From contig NC_079213.1 in assembly GCF_029633865.1 (NCBI RefSeq), positions 112,244,053 to 112,308,052 of the forward strand: a stretch of 64,000 nucleotides of DNA. The letters run 5' to 3'. The notes beneath the pieces are model-generated. The model had not been told where the DNA came from, searched no databases, and worked only from the letters and a program-made list of their open reading frames with translations. Source of the stretch: Lampris incognitus. Its lineage: Eukaryota; Chordata; Actinopteri; Lampriformes; Lampridae. Position 1 is the stretch's first letter. Every line of letters begins with the position of its first letter. Below, piece by piece: positions 42,974-54,870 of the stretch. A program made the position numbers and the translations under genes.

Positions 42974-43490
42974 CAGCTGCTTCTCCGGGGTCGGGTCGTG
43001 GTGGCAGCAAGCTAAGTAGGGCACTCCAGGTGTCCCTCTCCCCAGCAACGCCCTCCAGCTCCTCCTGGGGGATCCCAAGGCCTTCCCAGGCCAGACTGGA
43101 CATGTAGTCCCTCCAGCTCCTCCTGAGGGATCCCAAGGCCTTCCCAGGCCAGACTGGACATGTAGTCTCTCCAGCTCCTCCTGGGGGATCCCAAGGCCTT
43201 CCCAGGCCAGACTGGACATGTAGTCTCTCCAGCTCCTCCTGGGGGATCCCAAGGCCTTCCCAGGCCAGACTGGACATGTAGTCCCTCCAGCGAGTTCTGG
43301 GTCTACCCCGGGGTCTCCACCCAGTTGGCCGTGCCCGGTAAACCTCCAAAGGAAGGTACCAGGAGGCATCCTGATCAGATGCCCGAACCACCTCAACTGG
43401 GTCCTTTCCATGCGACGGAGCAGCGGCTCTACTCCGAGCTCCCCTCCGGATGTCCGAGCTCCTCACCCTGTCTCTAAAGCTGTGTTCACA
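42974..43490 (-). mobile_element. Non-LTR retrotransposon C-terminus with internal 58-bp tandem copies
   Basis: Same family as 16026-16645 (QLRWFGHLIRMPPG, RPRGRPRTRWRDYMSSLAWE, then LLPPRPDPGEA). A 58-bp stretch around the DYMSSLAWEGLGIPQEELE coding region is repeated four times at about 43053-43284. Because 58 is not a multiple of three, each copy shifts frame. A dead copy. Confidence 0.8.
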
Positions 43491-43689
43491 CCGAAAGACA
43501 CAAAATAGTTTCGCGTGACCAGATTACATACAAAGTCAATGCAGACGCGCAACGAGGGGCGACAAGTCGCTCGAGGCGATTTTGTAGTTGAAATTTTTCA
43601 ACGACAGCAACATTTTCGCGCTGACGCTGTGCGCGAAAGCCAATCAGTGTCGAGAGTCGAAGGACGTCACGATTCCCGCTTGTTCATTC

Positions 43690-44703
43690 GAAAGAACCGA
43701 GAGAAACGAGGCGGTGAAATTCCTGGAGCAGCAGAAGGCCATTGATCATGTCTTGTCCACTGACAGAAAGGCCTGACACCTCATCCCCACATGGCAGGAC
43801 ACTGATGTCGTGGAGGCCATCAACAAATCCCTCCGCCCTCTGACTGAGTTTACTGATGTGCTTTCCAGTGAAAAGTATGTCAGCGTGTCCTTTATAAAGC
43901 CAGTCCTCCACCTATTCAGGTCCTCTATCCTGAAGGTGAAGGATGATGATCCAGATCGAGCATGCACCATCAAGGCCAAAATCCTGAGCTCCCTGGATGA
44001 AAAATACAAGGATCCTCTGACACAAGAACTGCCTAACATGGCCTCTGCTCTGGAGCCACGGTTCAAGCTGAGATACATCTCAGTGAGGACAATGTTGGAC
44101 TGATCCAAGCCATACTGACTTCTCAGATGGCGAGGACTGCGCCTGCGGGCGAGGTAGTAGTAATTAGTGTGATTACATACAGATACAGAATTTATTATAA
44201 ATGAATGAGACGAAGTGCTGTAATGTGCTGTTATCTACTTTCTGGATATGGATGCTAAATATGTGTCATTAGATTGAATTAGGTATTCATACTTTATTTA
44301 CCATACTCTTTTCAAGGAGATGGGCCCAACTGATCCCCGCCTTGCGGCTGCTGGGGATGTACCCACTTCAAAGAAAAGGAAGACCTTGGGGAGCCTCAAC
44401 AAGACCGCTGAGGGAACCACACCAAGACCCCAGCAGGAACAACAAGCTATAACCCCTGAGCTACAGTCCTACCTACAATTAGGCAACCTTGACAGTGAGG
44501 AGGACCTGCTGGACTGGTGGAGGGAACACCAGAGACTCTACCCACAACTCTCAAAACTGGCAAAAAAGTACTTGTGCATTCTGGCCACGAGCTCCCCTTC
44601 AGAGAGGGTCTTTAGCACTGGGGGAAACGTAGTGACCGATCTTCGCTCTTCTCTCAAGCCAGAAAATGTTGCTAGGCTGGTCTTACTTGCCAAAAACCTG
44701 TAA
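43690..44703 (+). pseudogene. hAT-type transposase fragment
   Basis: The first part reads LTEFTDVLSSEKYVSVSFIK and LEPRFKLRY, as in ZBED-type hAT transposases. A frameshift occurs near 44085. After about 200 bp, possibly a decayed intron, the C-terminal dimerisation region follows: DLLDWWREHQRLYPQLSKLA, KYLCILATSSPSERVFS, NVARLVLLAKNL and a stop at 44703. The N-terminal BED finger and much of the catalytic core are missing. 43500-43690 carries text like a MITE end (gtgttcacaccgaaagac). Confidence 0.8.
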
Positions 44704-44963
44704 ACACTATACTATTGCCAACATTATTGTCTTTATTATTATATCATTGTCTTTATTATTATATTAAAATTATTGTATTATTGTATTTTCTGCACAGGCC
44801 TGAATTGTTTTCATTTGGTTGCATTATGTGGGAGCATATTTGTTTTTAGTGAGCCTATTTTGGGTACAAATCTATTTACATTCTGCTTCTAAGAGATGCA
44901 CTGAATTCAGGTGAATAAGAACCTCGTCTTATTTTGATGCAAAGATTTGTTGATAAGCAAGAA

Positions 44964-45540
44964 TGTAATAATAATAATAATAACAATAATAATAATAATA
45001 CATTTTATTTGTGGGCGCCTTGCAGAGCACTCAAGGACACCTTACAGAACACAGTAAAAAACCAGCAGCACTGTATCAGACAGCAGGTAGACAATAAAAA
45101 GTTAACACAACAGGTAAGTATAAAATCACCATCTGCACAAAACCCAGTGAAGCGTGGATCAGATGAATATGCCAGGTTGAAAAGGTGCGTTTGGAGATGG
45201 GATGTGAAGGTTGGAAGAGAGTCAATGCTGTGAAGGTCTTGTGGGAGAGAGCTCCATAGACAGGAGGGGCATGAAGGCTCTAGACCCCATGGTAGTCCAG
45301 CGGCCCGATGGTGTAGTGGGTTGGAGAGCAGAAGAGGATCTGAGAGTGCAGGAGGGTGTGTGGATATGAAGGAGTTCAGAAAGATATGAAGGAGCTGGGT
45401 TATTAAGGGCCTTAAAGGTGAGGAGCCGGATCTTGAAGTCAGTACGGTATTTAAACAGGGAGCCAGGGGAGCTGCTGAAGAACAGGAGTGATGTGACCTA
45501 TGGAGGGAGTTCTGGTGACAGAACCATGGAGCGCAACATG
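44964..45540. mobile_element. LINE 3' UTR-like repeat after an AAT microsatellite
   Basis: (AAT)n at 44964-45000, then text such as tttatttgtgggcgccttgc and ggccttaaaggtgaggagcc, which I know as a widespread noncoding 3' part of teleost LINEs. No reading frame. Confidence 0.5.
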
Positions 45541-45706
45541 GAAGTTAAAGCAGTGCTCTGTTTACTATTTAGATGTTAAAGTTCAATAAACCCCCTCCCC
45601 CCTGCATAACGTCCCGTCCATTAGCGGCCCAACGAGGGCCGAGCTGAGGGCCCTCCACGCTCACCACGGGAAACACTCCACCGGAGAGGACGTGCAAGCC
45701 TGCTGG

Positions 45707-45707
45707 T

Positions 45708-45802
<95 letters not shown>
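45707..45802. repeat. CA microsatellite
   Basis: (CA)n with one CG interruption near 45736. 45803-46480 holds no feature I can support. Confidence 0.97.
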
Positions 45803-45805
<3 letters not shown>

Positions 45806-46480
45806 AACTCCATATCAAGGTTTGCTGTGGCTGCAGTGTGCTTGCTAGCATCAGGCTTTTACCCCAAACACCGCCCTCGTGGATAAATGAGCTGATCCTT
45901 GACCTTGGTTTCGACATGACTGGGTCATGTGAAACGTGGCCGAAACCAAATCTTTCCCTCCCCTTCAATCAGGGGTCTCCAACTACCGGCCTGGCAGTCT
46001 GTGCCGTTAAAAGAAACATGTGTGCTCTTTTACTATGTAAGAAATAAACCAATATTCAGCTAAAGGAAGGACACAGTTCTGAACCCCATCGCTGTCAGAA
46101 TCGTCCCCAACTGCTGTCGCTCTTTTGGGCCGGATTTGTACCTCCTCCTTCAGGACACGAGTCCACGTGGCACGGTTTGATAGAGTGGTACCGTCTTCCA
46201 GTTGGGTATTTAGCACTGTAGAGGAGCTCCTCATCCCAGATCCCTGTCCATCTTCTGGAAGAACGTGCCGGTTCAAAGTTCAGGTCCTACTTAGTCTGCC
46301 TGCACTGCACTGAGGGGAGAACATCAGTCTCGTCTGGGCTGTCACTCGCTCCATCATCGTTGTCGCCCAGGACTCCCCATGTGTTGGGCCTGTTCCATTT
46401 TACAAACACATTGAAACTCTATATCTCGTCAAGATGAATACCCCGTTGAGATATTAACGCAGTACACATGTTAGTGTGTA

Positions 46481-47812
46481 GAGGATGTCTGAGGAGTGGA
46501 GAAGAAGCATACTGGTACCGATCTTCAAGAACAAGGGTGATGTGCAGAACTGTAGCAACTACAGAGGTATAAAGTGGATCAGCCACAGCATGAAGATATG
46601 GGAAAGAGTAATAGAAGCTAGGTTAAGAGGAGGAGAGGTGATGACCAGCAGCAGCAGTATGGTTTCATGTCATGAAAGAGCACCACAGATGTGATGTTTG
46701 CTTTGAGAATGTTGATGGAGAAGTATAGAGGAGGCCAGAAGGAGGTACATTTTGTCTTTGTGGATTTAGAGAAAGCATATGACAGGGTGCTGAGAGAGGA
46801 GGTGTGGTATTGTATGAGGAAGTCAGGAGTTGCAGAGCAGTATGTAGGAGTGGTGCAGGATATGTATGAGGGCAGTGTGACAGTGGTGAGGTGTGTGGTT
46901 GGAATGACAGATGGATTCAAGGTGGAGGTGGGATTACATCAAGGATCAACTCTGAGCCCTTTCTTGTTTGCAATGGTGATGGACAGGTTGACGGACAAGA
47001 TCAGGCAGGAGTCTCGGTGGACCATGATGTTCGCGGATGACATTGTGATCTGTAGCGAGAGCAGGGTGCAGGTGGAGGAGAGCCTGGAGAGGTGGAGGTA
47101 TGCACTGGAGAGAAGAGGAATGAAAGTCAGTAGGAGCAAGACGGAATACCTATGCGTGAATGAGAGGGAGGACAGTGGAATGGTGAGGATGCAAGGAGTG
47201 GAGGTGATGAAGGTGTATGAGTTTAAATACTTGGGGTCAACTGTCCAAAGTAACAGGGAGTGCAGAAGAGAGGTGAAGAAGAGAGAGTAGGCAGGGTGGA
47301 GTGGGTGGAGAAGTGTGTCAGGAGTGATGTGTGACAGAAGGGTACCAGCAAGAGTTAAAGAGAAGGTTTACAAGATGTCAGTGAGACCAGCTATGTTATA
47401 TGGTTTGGAGACAGTGGCACTGATGAAAAGACAGGAGGTGGAGCAGGAGGTGGTGGAGGTGAAGATGATAAGATTTTCACTGGGAGTGATGAAGAAGGAC
47501 AGGAGTAGGAAGGAGTATATTAGAGGGACAGCTCAAATTGGACGGTTTGGAGACAAAGCAAGAGAGGCAAGACTGAGATGGTTTGGACATGTGTGGAGGA
47601 GAGATGCTGGGTATACTGGGAGAAGGATGCTGAATATGGAGCTGCCAGGGAAGAGGAGAAGAGGAAGGCCAAAGAGGAGGTTTATGGATGTGGTGAGGGA
47701 GGACATTCAGGTGGCTGGTGTGACAGAGGAAGACGCAGAGAACAGGAAGAGATGGAAAAGATGATCCGCTGTGGCGCCCCCTAACGGGAGCAGCCGAAAG
47801 TAGTAGTAGTAG
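46481..47812 (+). mobile_element. RTE-like LINE, 5' truncated
   Basis: Encodes most of the RT palm and C-terminus: EEWRRSILVPIFKNKGDVQN, NYRGIKW, FVDLEKAYDRV, HQGSTLSPFLFAMVMD, FADDIVICSESRVQ, then VPARVKEKVYKM and LRWFGHVWRRDAGY, ending cgggagcagccgaaagtagt plus a tag repeat. Same family as 33852-34757. It has a frameshift near 46680, a stop at 47290, and small changes near 47600. Not functional. Confidence 0.87.
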
Positions 47813-47879
47813 ATATGTTAGTGTGTCTGTTATGAAACTAAGTGACACCAACATAACAGTTTAACAACTTTAATACTAT

Positions 47880-48833
47880 TTTTCAAACAGTTCAAAGCGG
47901 CTGCTGTCCAACGCCTGCGCAGTCAGCCTCCGCACGCGTTGGGGCTCATCCTCCGGAGCAGCAGGCGGCGGCAATGCGTCACAACGCTGCGTGTCAACCG
48001 CCTCGGAGAGAGACGAGGAAGGGAGGGAGAGGCCGAAGACGCCGACCGAGCGTCGTCTCCGGCGGACGTCGCTTATTAGTGTGCGTTTACGGAAAGGCTG
48101 GCGCGCGCGGTCAACTGCCTTGTGATGTGGTTCTGACAAAACCCGCCGCTTCACGCGCCGGGGATCCGCCACGCTGCGAGCCCAAAGCCCGCAGCGAGCT
48201 GTCCAGCCCGGGCTGCAGAAGCTGCACCTCCGAACAGGTGAGTCCCGAGCAGCCGCGCGTGCCGTCAACAACTACCGGCGTGCCCGCGGAAGCCTCGAAG
48301 CGCGCGTTGCTGCTCTGTACGTCCAGGCGGACCACGTGGGCGCATCTTCCGGCTGGGTTCTCGGTAGGAAACGTTGCTTGTTGTGGAGGCAGCGCCTCAG
48401 TAGGTCCCCATCTCACACGTTGCGCCCAGACTTACCCCTTATCTGACGTTAGACAAGCTGCCTCTCCCGGGCTGAGAGAGAGAGAGAGAGAGGGTGTTTC
48501 AGTGGGAGGGTCGCGTCATCTCGGCGGGTTACAGATGTTGGTGCAAACACCGGAACCGCTGCATGACGCGGAGCTGCGCAAGGCGCGTGCTGGCGGAACG
48601 GTTATGTTGTATCTGCTCGACGAACGTGTGGTGAGAAACCAACTTCTGCCCAGTCAGGCGTTCAACGAGAGTGACGGTGCTCTTTGTGTTGCAGGAAAAG
48701 GTGGACCCCGTGGGACAGCTTGCTTCTCCACCATGGCGGTACACTAGAAGCTCGGAGGATGTTGCATGCCTTACCGTTTACCTCCTCCGGCTGATGACGT
48801 CGGCAGCATAACAGACCGGCGCTCCGGCGCGAT
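47880..48833 (+). promoter_or_regulatory. CpG-rich promoter/5' leader region of xxylt1
   Basis: Unlike its surroundings, this stretch is GC-rich with many CpG words and no repeats until the start codon. A strong splice-donor-like site (cgaacaggtgagtcc, about 48232-48246) could end an upstream leader exon. A short GA run lies at 48477-48492. Open frames on both strands here are typical of GC-rich DNA and are not called as genes. Confidence 0.65.
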
Positions 48834-49352
48834 ATGGGCATCCTAAGAGCAGTAGCCAGCACCATGGGTAGGATCAGCACATTTAGGTCCTATCAGCTTG
48901 TCCTCCTCCTGGCTGCAGTTCTCGCCGTCGTAGCCTTTTACTACTTTGGGTCAGAGAAGCAGAACTTCTCCAGCACCACCAAGCGGATCAAGCAGAGCCA
49001 AGCCAGCCAGAACACCAACAGAAACGATGCTGACCTCACGTTGGACACCAAGCTGATGCACCCGGATGGTGCTGAGGAGGAAGGCGGGGAGGAGCGGGTC
49101 ACAGAGCGAGAGAGGGGGGACATGGTGACAAGGGACGAGCAATACTATCATGTGCTCATGATGTTCACCAAGGTGGACAGGAGCCGGAGTCTGCAGGAGA
49201 AGTTCAGGGTGGCCATGTTGTCCATGGTGAGGCATAGCCACTTCCTGGAGGGAGAGGTGCTCGTCCTCCATTTTGTGAGTGATCAAGCCAGTCAAGAGTT
49301 GGGACAGAGGATGCTCCAGGAATTTCTCCTCGACGCAACGTTTAAGTATGAG
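48834..49352 (+). CDS. xxylt1: Xyloside xylosyltransferase 1, first coding exon (partial gene)
   Basis: 173 codons from ATG at 48834 to a splice donor (gag|gtaggt) at 49352/49353, phase 0. The protein starts MGILRAVAS, has a membrane anchor (YQLVLLLAAVLAVVAFYYFG, residues about 20-39), a polar stem, then the start of the catalytic domain (YYHVLMMFTKVDRS, KFRVAMLSMVRHSHF, VLHFVSDQAS). This fits XXYLT1, a type II ER membrane GT8-family enzyme. It adds a second xylose to the Xyl-Glc O-glycan on EGF repeats such as those of Notch. I chose the first ATG because it and the MGxLR start match my memory of the mammalian protein; a second Met follows at residue 11. The DxD motif lies in later exons, outside this window. 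Confidence 0.82.
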
Positions 49353-50744
49353 GTAGGTAGGGCTATACAAAGCAGTCTGTATGGACAGCATTCATTTCTG
49401 GTGTCAGTTTTCAGATTGAGATATCCTGAAACTTCACAAGGTGCATTACGTTAAAAAACAAAAAAAACCCTACTGGGTCAAAACAATTTCTGATTCTAAT
49501 TATAACTCACATGTTTCCTCTACGTTAAGGTTGAGACTTTTATTGGAGGGGAAGATTTGAGAGTGAGCTCATCCAGTTTTGGGAAAAACAGGTGGCATTT
49601 GGGCCTCTGTATTTTAAACACAAAATAATGTATTCTGATACTGAGTGTGTCTTCATTTAACGAGGGAGGGTGTCTAGGATAACGCGTCCTTGTAAGAGCC
49701 AAGGTGTGTATGGGAATCTCTCGACTGACACGAGGCCCTCTGTTGGAGCATATTGATCCTTTAACGAGGCAGTCGTCCAGATTGTACAGTGCTGTTTTAG
49801 GGTTTACCATGTACAGACTTCAGCTTCTTACTTCTATATATTTAGACATCTTTCTGAGGCACTCCGGCTTAAGACAGGAACAAAGCCTTAGTTTGCTGTG
49901 TTCTGAAACACAAGGGGGCAGTGTTGCCCTACCAAAGCCGTCCTCCGTGGAGGATTATTTCTCCATATTGTCTGATGTGGCGCTGTGTCCTGTCTCTTAT
50001 TTTGTTTGGCTCACAGAGCACAAGATAACAAACTTGTTTACTACTCGCTCATCCCCTCCCAAATGCTGCCCTGGCCTGCCAGCCCTGTTCTCCCAGGACT
50101 ATCTCATCATCTTCTTCAGCTGGTACAGATGTCAAAGCTCCGCATTAGCTTAGGCCGATGATCCCTGCCTGCTTTGGACTGACTGGAGGCTTGCTTAGTT
50201 TATCGGTCAGGCGGTTTTAGGCCAGAGGGCCAGATTATGCCCCGATCATTTCACCCTCCTTGCGCTCCTTCTACGACCTTGCCGTTGCCCCTCCTTGGGA
50301 GCACAACTGACCTGTGTGATGCAGCGTAATGCGGTATAATGAATACCGGAGGACTGGATGACTGGATGTTTTCACGAACCGGCTCTGCTAATGGATTAAA
50401 GGGCGTGTTCTTTGTCTTCAGGGTGGCAGATGTGTTGACAAGGTCTGGAGAGACTTTTTGAGAGATGTCAGAATGTAGTTCTGGAGTGATGCCACTAGGT
50501 GGCCAATTTCTACTTCTTGATTCCCCCCCCCCCCAAGCTGGTAGCAAATTCAGTCACCATGTAATTCAGTCTGTGCTTCTCAAACCTGTATCTGTAACAA
50601 ATGCTGTCAACAAACTTTCTAAATATGGTCATATAATCCAACTGTGAACACTTGACAATTGTTAAAACTCCATTCGATCCGCCGAGTCCCTCTCCATCTT
50701 AAAGAGCTAAAGACCCTGCTCTTAGTCAAACACCTCCACACCTG

Positions 50745-50777
50745 ATGGTGTATATATATATATATATGTATATATAT

Positions 50778-50815
<38 letters not shown>

Positions 50816-50816
50816 G
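50745..50816. repeat. TA/CA compound microsatellite
   Basis: (TA)n, (CA)n, (TA)n in series. Confidence 0.95.
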
Positions 50817-50850
50817 CATTGCCTTTGTGCACTGCCTATTGACACCGTGG

Positions 50851-51240
50851 CAGCATGGTGGCGCAGTGGTTAGCGCGGTCGCCTCACAGCAAGAAGGTCC
50901 TGGGTTCGAGCCCCGGGGTAGTCCAACCTTGGGGGTCGTCCCGGGTCGTCCTCTGTGTGGAGTTTGCATGTTCTCCCCGTGTCTGCATGGGTTTCCTCCG
51001 GGGGCTCCGGTTTCGTCCCACAGTCCAATGACATGTAGGTCAGGTGGATCACCCGTACTAAATTGTCCCTAGGTGTGTGTGTGTGTGTGTGTTATGTTTG
51101 TGTGTTGGCCCTGTGATGGCCTGACGGCCTGTCCAGGGTGTCTTCCCTGTCCGCCACCCAGTGACTGCTGGGATAGGCTCCAGCATCCTGCGACCCTGAG
51201 AGCAGGACAAGTGTTTAGGATAATGGATGGATGGATGGAT
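50851..51240 (+). mobile_element. tRNA-derived SINE with ATGG tail
   Basis: A box in tggcgcagtggttagcgcgg, B box in gggttcgagccccgg, body with gtttgcatgttctccccgtg, and an L2-type 3' part ending in (atgg)n at 51227-51240. A (gt)n run sits inside at about 51072-51091. Nearly full length. Confidence 0.85.
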
Positions 51241-51522
51241 GTTGACACCTATGTCCTATTGGACTTGAACCTAGTTTTTTGGCACTTCTCTGCATTGTGG
51301 CTTCCTGACTAGATCCTTCCTTGTGTTTGATGAACTCTCAGAAGTGCGCTGTGTTGGATAAAAGCCTCTGCTAAATGAAATTGTAACATTGTAAACCAAA
51401 CAGACATTCAGTTAGGAAAATTAATATTTGATTTTGGGGGGGAAAGCGGCACTACCGCGGCTGTCTGCCTCACAACTTCCTGCGTGGGCTTGGGCCGCTG
51501 CCCTGAATGCACGGGAAAGAAA

Positions 51523-51880
51523 GTGGTCCAGCGGTCAGCGCTGTTGCCTCACAGCAAGAAGGTCCCGGGTTCGAACCCCGGGCCGTCCCGGGCCCTTTGT
51601 TCGGGGAGTTTGCGTGTTCTCCTCGTGTCTGTGTGGGCTTTCTCCAGTTTCCTACCACCACCAAGAAGACATGCATGTCAGGGTTAATACTCCTGCCTGT
51701 GCCCCCGAGCAAGGCAATGGAAAGAAGAGCTGGAGTTGGTCTCCAGGTGCCGGGCAGCAGCTGCCCACTGCTCCGGCTGCACGGCCAGGACGGGTTAGGT
51801 GCCGAGGGTGACTTTCCCCACGGGGCCCGGTGACGTGTCCCTTCTTCTTCTTCCCCACGATGGACGGGAGAGTCACACCG
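51523..51880 (+). mobile_element. tRNA-derived SINE, variant body
   Basis: The head has agcggtcagcgctgttgcct and gggttcgaaccccgg. The body differs from the previous SINE after about 51650 (agacatgcatgtcagggtta, then agctgcccactgctccggc). The same variant is inverted at 60035-60350. Confidence 0.75.
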
Positions 51881-52261
51881 CGTCACTTTCATTGATTGAA
51901 ACCGAAATGTAGGTCAAGCTGAACCGAGCGGGTCATTCAGCAACATGGCGGAGAGTTCACAAGCTAGCTGGTCCGCAGAGAGAGAGGGGGTCTGAACACC
52001 GAGCAATCTAAAAAGCCCCGTTTGGAAATGCTTCGGACTTTGGTCAGGAGACGGCAGGATTGTGGAACCTCGATAGGAAGTTGTGTGCAGCTCTTGCCGA
52101 GCAAAGACGGAGAAATACTGTCCTATTGTTTCTTTACGCCAGCGTGAATATTACATAACCTGTATGAAACCTAGGCTATCACAGAACATATCGATTACCC
52201 ATCACTTATTTGCTCTCTCTCGCTCCGAGAGACGGCGCCTTCTCAGCTCTCACTCTAACAC

Positions 52262-53358
52262 TCGAGCGGGGGGGGGGGGGGTACGGTCTTTAAATGCAGT
52301 TTACAGTATAGGACATTATTTTATATGGGGGGGGGTCTACAATCTTTAAATGCAGTTTGCAGTATAGGACATTATTCTATATGGGGGGGGTCTACAGTCT
52401 CTAAATGCAGTTTACAGTATAGGACATTATTTAATAGGGGGGGGTCTACAGTCTTTAAATGCAGTTTGCAGTATAGGACATTATTTTATATGGGGGGGGT
52501 CTACAGTCTCTAAATGCAGTTTACAGTATAGGACATTATTTTATAGGGGGGGGTCTACAGTCTTTAAATGCAGTTTGCAGTATAGGACATTATTTTATAT
52601 AGGGGGGGTCTACAGTCTTTAAATGCAGTTTACAGTATAGGACATTATTTATATGGGGGGGTCTACGGTCTTTAAATGCAGTTTACAGTATAGGAGATTG
52701 TTTTATAGGGGGGGGGTCTACAGTCTATAAATGCAGTTTACAGTATAGGACATTATTTTATATAGGGGGGGTCTACAGTCTTTAAATGCAGTTTACAGTA
52801 TAGGACATTATTTATATGGGGGGGGTCTACGGTCTTTAAATGCAGTTTACAGTATAGGAGATTGTTTTATAGGGGGGGGTCTACAGTCTTTAAATGCAGT
52901 TTGCAGTATAGGACATTATTTTATAGGGGGGGGGTCTACAGTCTTTAAATGCAGTTTACAGTATAGGACATTATTTTATATGGGGGGGTCTACAATCTTT
53001 AAATGCAGTTTACAGTATAGGACATTATTTTATAGGGGGGGGTCTACAGTCTTTAAATGCAGTTTGCAGTATAGGACATTATTTTATATGGGGGGGTCTA
53101 CAGTCTTTAAATGCAGTTAACAGTATAGGACATTATTTTATATGGGGGGGTCTACGGTCTTTAAATGCAGTTTACAGTATAGGACATTGTTTTATAGGGG
53201 GGGGTCTACAGTCTTTAAATGCAGTTTGCAGTATAGGACATTATTTTATAGGGGGGGGTCTACAGTCTTTAAATGCAGTTTGCAGTATAGGACATTATTT
53301 TATATGGGGGGGTCTACAGTCTTTAAATGCAGTTTACAGTATAGGACATTATTTTATA
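52262..53358. repeat. 54-bp minisatellite with poly-G, about 20 copies
   Basis: Unit: a run of 6-13 G, then tctacagtctttaaatgcag, tttacagtataggacattat, ttata. Units differ by a few point changes and by G-run length. Frames opened by it are not genes. Confidence 0.97.
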
Positions 53359-53649
53359 TACCTATTCAAGTAGTTATGTCTCCTGTATTGGCTTGCCGTC
53401 TTATGGACATAATGCATAAAAATAGATGTTGGAATGGGTCGAAGCTGTTGTGTGTTTTTTTGACAGCCCGGTCTGTAAGCCTGTCCTCTGTGTATCTTCC
53501 CCGACAGGTACCCGCCTGGCTGGGTTTGCTGATCGGGATGGTCTGTACCAAAACTTGCTGACTGTGCTGGTAGTTTAACATGTTGTGTGAAAGGGCTCCA
53601 GTGAAGGGACAATATGAGGAGTGTTAAATCTTTTCCCTGGTTCAGCAGA

Positions 53650-53692
53650 GACTGGGGCGGCGGGGCAGGGGCGGGGTGGGGGTGGGGGGGTC
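53650..53692 (+). other. G-quadruplex-prone G-rich tract
   Basis: Seven G-runs of 2-7 with one- to three-base spacers (ggggcggcggggcagggg, then cggggtgggggtggggggg). This meets the usual G4 pattern on the + strand. Confidence 0.7.
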
Positions 53693-53744
53693 ATAACTGA
53701 CAGCGTTATATCTTAACAATTTGTCTGAATGAAACTTCATGTAC

Positions 53745-54215
53745 TTCTTTTTTTGTTTTGTTTAATTTCCCCCTTTTTCTCCCCATTTGTACCCGGCCAG
53801 TTACCCCACTCTTCTGAGCCGTCCCGGTCACTGCTCCACCCCCTCTGCTGACCCGGGGAGGGCTGCAGACTACCACATGCCTCCTCCCATCCATGTGGAG
53901 TCGCCAGCCGCTTCTTCTCACCTGACAGTGAGGAGTTTCTCCGGGGGGACGTAGTGCGTGGGAGGATCACGCTACTCCCCCCAGTACCCCCTCCCCCCTG
54001 AACAGGCGCCCCGGCCGACCAGAGGAGGCGCTAGTGCAGCGACCAGGACACATACCCACATCCGTCTCCCCACCCGCGGACACGGCATCCGTAGGGACGC
54101 CTGACCAAGCCGGAGGCAACACACAGATTCGAACCGGCGATCCCCTCGTTGGCTGGCAACGGAATGGACCGCCATGCCACCCGGACGCCCCGAAACTTCA
54201 TACACTTTTGAGTAT
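53745..54215 (-). mobile_element. tRNA-derived SINE, full length, minus strand
   Basis: On the minus strand: head gggcgtccgggtggcatggc, B box cggttcgaatctgtg, body with ctagcgcctcctctggtcgg and acgtccccc, and tail ggagaaaaaggggg. Same family as 61463-61760. Confidence 0.85.
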
Positions 54216-54289
54216 ATGTGTTTACATAAGCAGTAGTCAACCAGTGGCCGAGGCATCATGTAGGTAGAAGCAGAGTGACTGGGTGATCA

Positions 54290-54385
54290 GCATCCATCCA
54301 TCCATTATCCCAACCGCTTATCCTGCTCTCAGGGTCGCGGGGATGCTGGAGCCTATCCCAGCAGTCATTGGGGTGATCAACATTT
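54290..54385 (-). mobile_element. SINE/L2-type tail fragment
   Basis: catccatccatccattatcc, gcttatcctgctctcagggt, atgctggagcctatcccagc: the minus-strand 3' tail of the ATGG-type SINE. Confidence 0.75.
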
Positions 54386-54394
54386 CCTTTTCTT

Positions 54395-54580
54395 TTTTTA
54401 TGGCGTTCTCCGCCGTTATTGGATAGTGGTGGTATAGAGAGAGACAGGAAAGGCAGCGGAGCGAGAGGGGATGACATGCAGCAAAGGGCCCGGGGCGAAT
54501 TCGAACCCAGGCCGCTGCAGTAAGGACTCAGCCTTATGTGGTACCACGCTACCAGGTGAGCCACCGGCGCCGCCCCCCCC
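54395..54580 (-). mobile_element. tRNA-derived SINE fragment, minus strand
   Basis: Minus strand: gtggctcacctggtagcgtg, gggttcgaattcgcc, and a body with tcctgtctctctctatacc. Same family as 31556-31720. Confidence 0.65.
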
Positions 54581-54844
54581 CACCCCCCCAACATTTCTGT
54601 ACAGAGCAAAAAATCATCACTATTTGGTAGTATCTGGTGACACAAAAAAGAAAATGGAAGATGTACCCGTCATGTAACATATGATATTGACTACTCCCTG
54701 TGAAATGACTGTTTTCCTGAAGGGGAATATTCTAATTAATATGGATCAAATTCTGGTCTTGTTTATGTGAAGGGGCTTCACATAAAGGGGCTTCTCCTCC
54801 AGAGAATCCGCTTGGGGTGCAGACTTACCCAGACTTGACTGATT

Positions 54845-54870
54845 TAACTACCCACAATTCATTGCGATAC
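54845..54870 (+). promoter_or_regulatory. Isolated ZNF143/SPH-like site
   Basis: actacccacaattcattgcg resembles the ZNF143 consensus. An unrecognised + frame (54817-55083, with YGHDVAFLFADLKRQSE) overlaps it, and a TATA-like atatatatagg lies about 210 bp on. There is no PSE-like block and no known RNA. Confidence 0.3.

Noticed and set aside
46080-46380. Gene exon on the minus strand with an Asp/Ser-rich end
   Set aside because: Frames are short and interrupted; no domain, splice pair or neighbour supports it.
47876-48747. Long open frames on both strands before xxylt1 (up to 257 codons)
   Set aside because: The region is CpG-rich promoter and leader sequence where stops are rare by chance. 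The frames overlap each other and have no recognisable domain.
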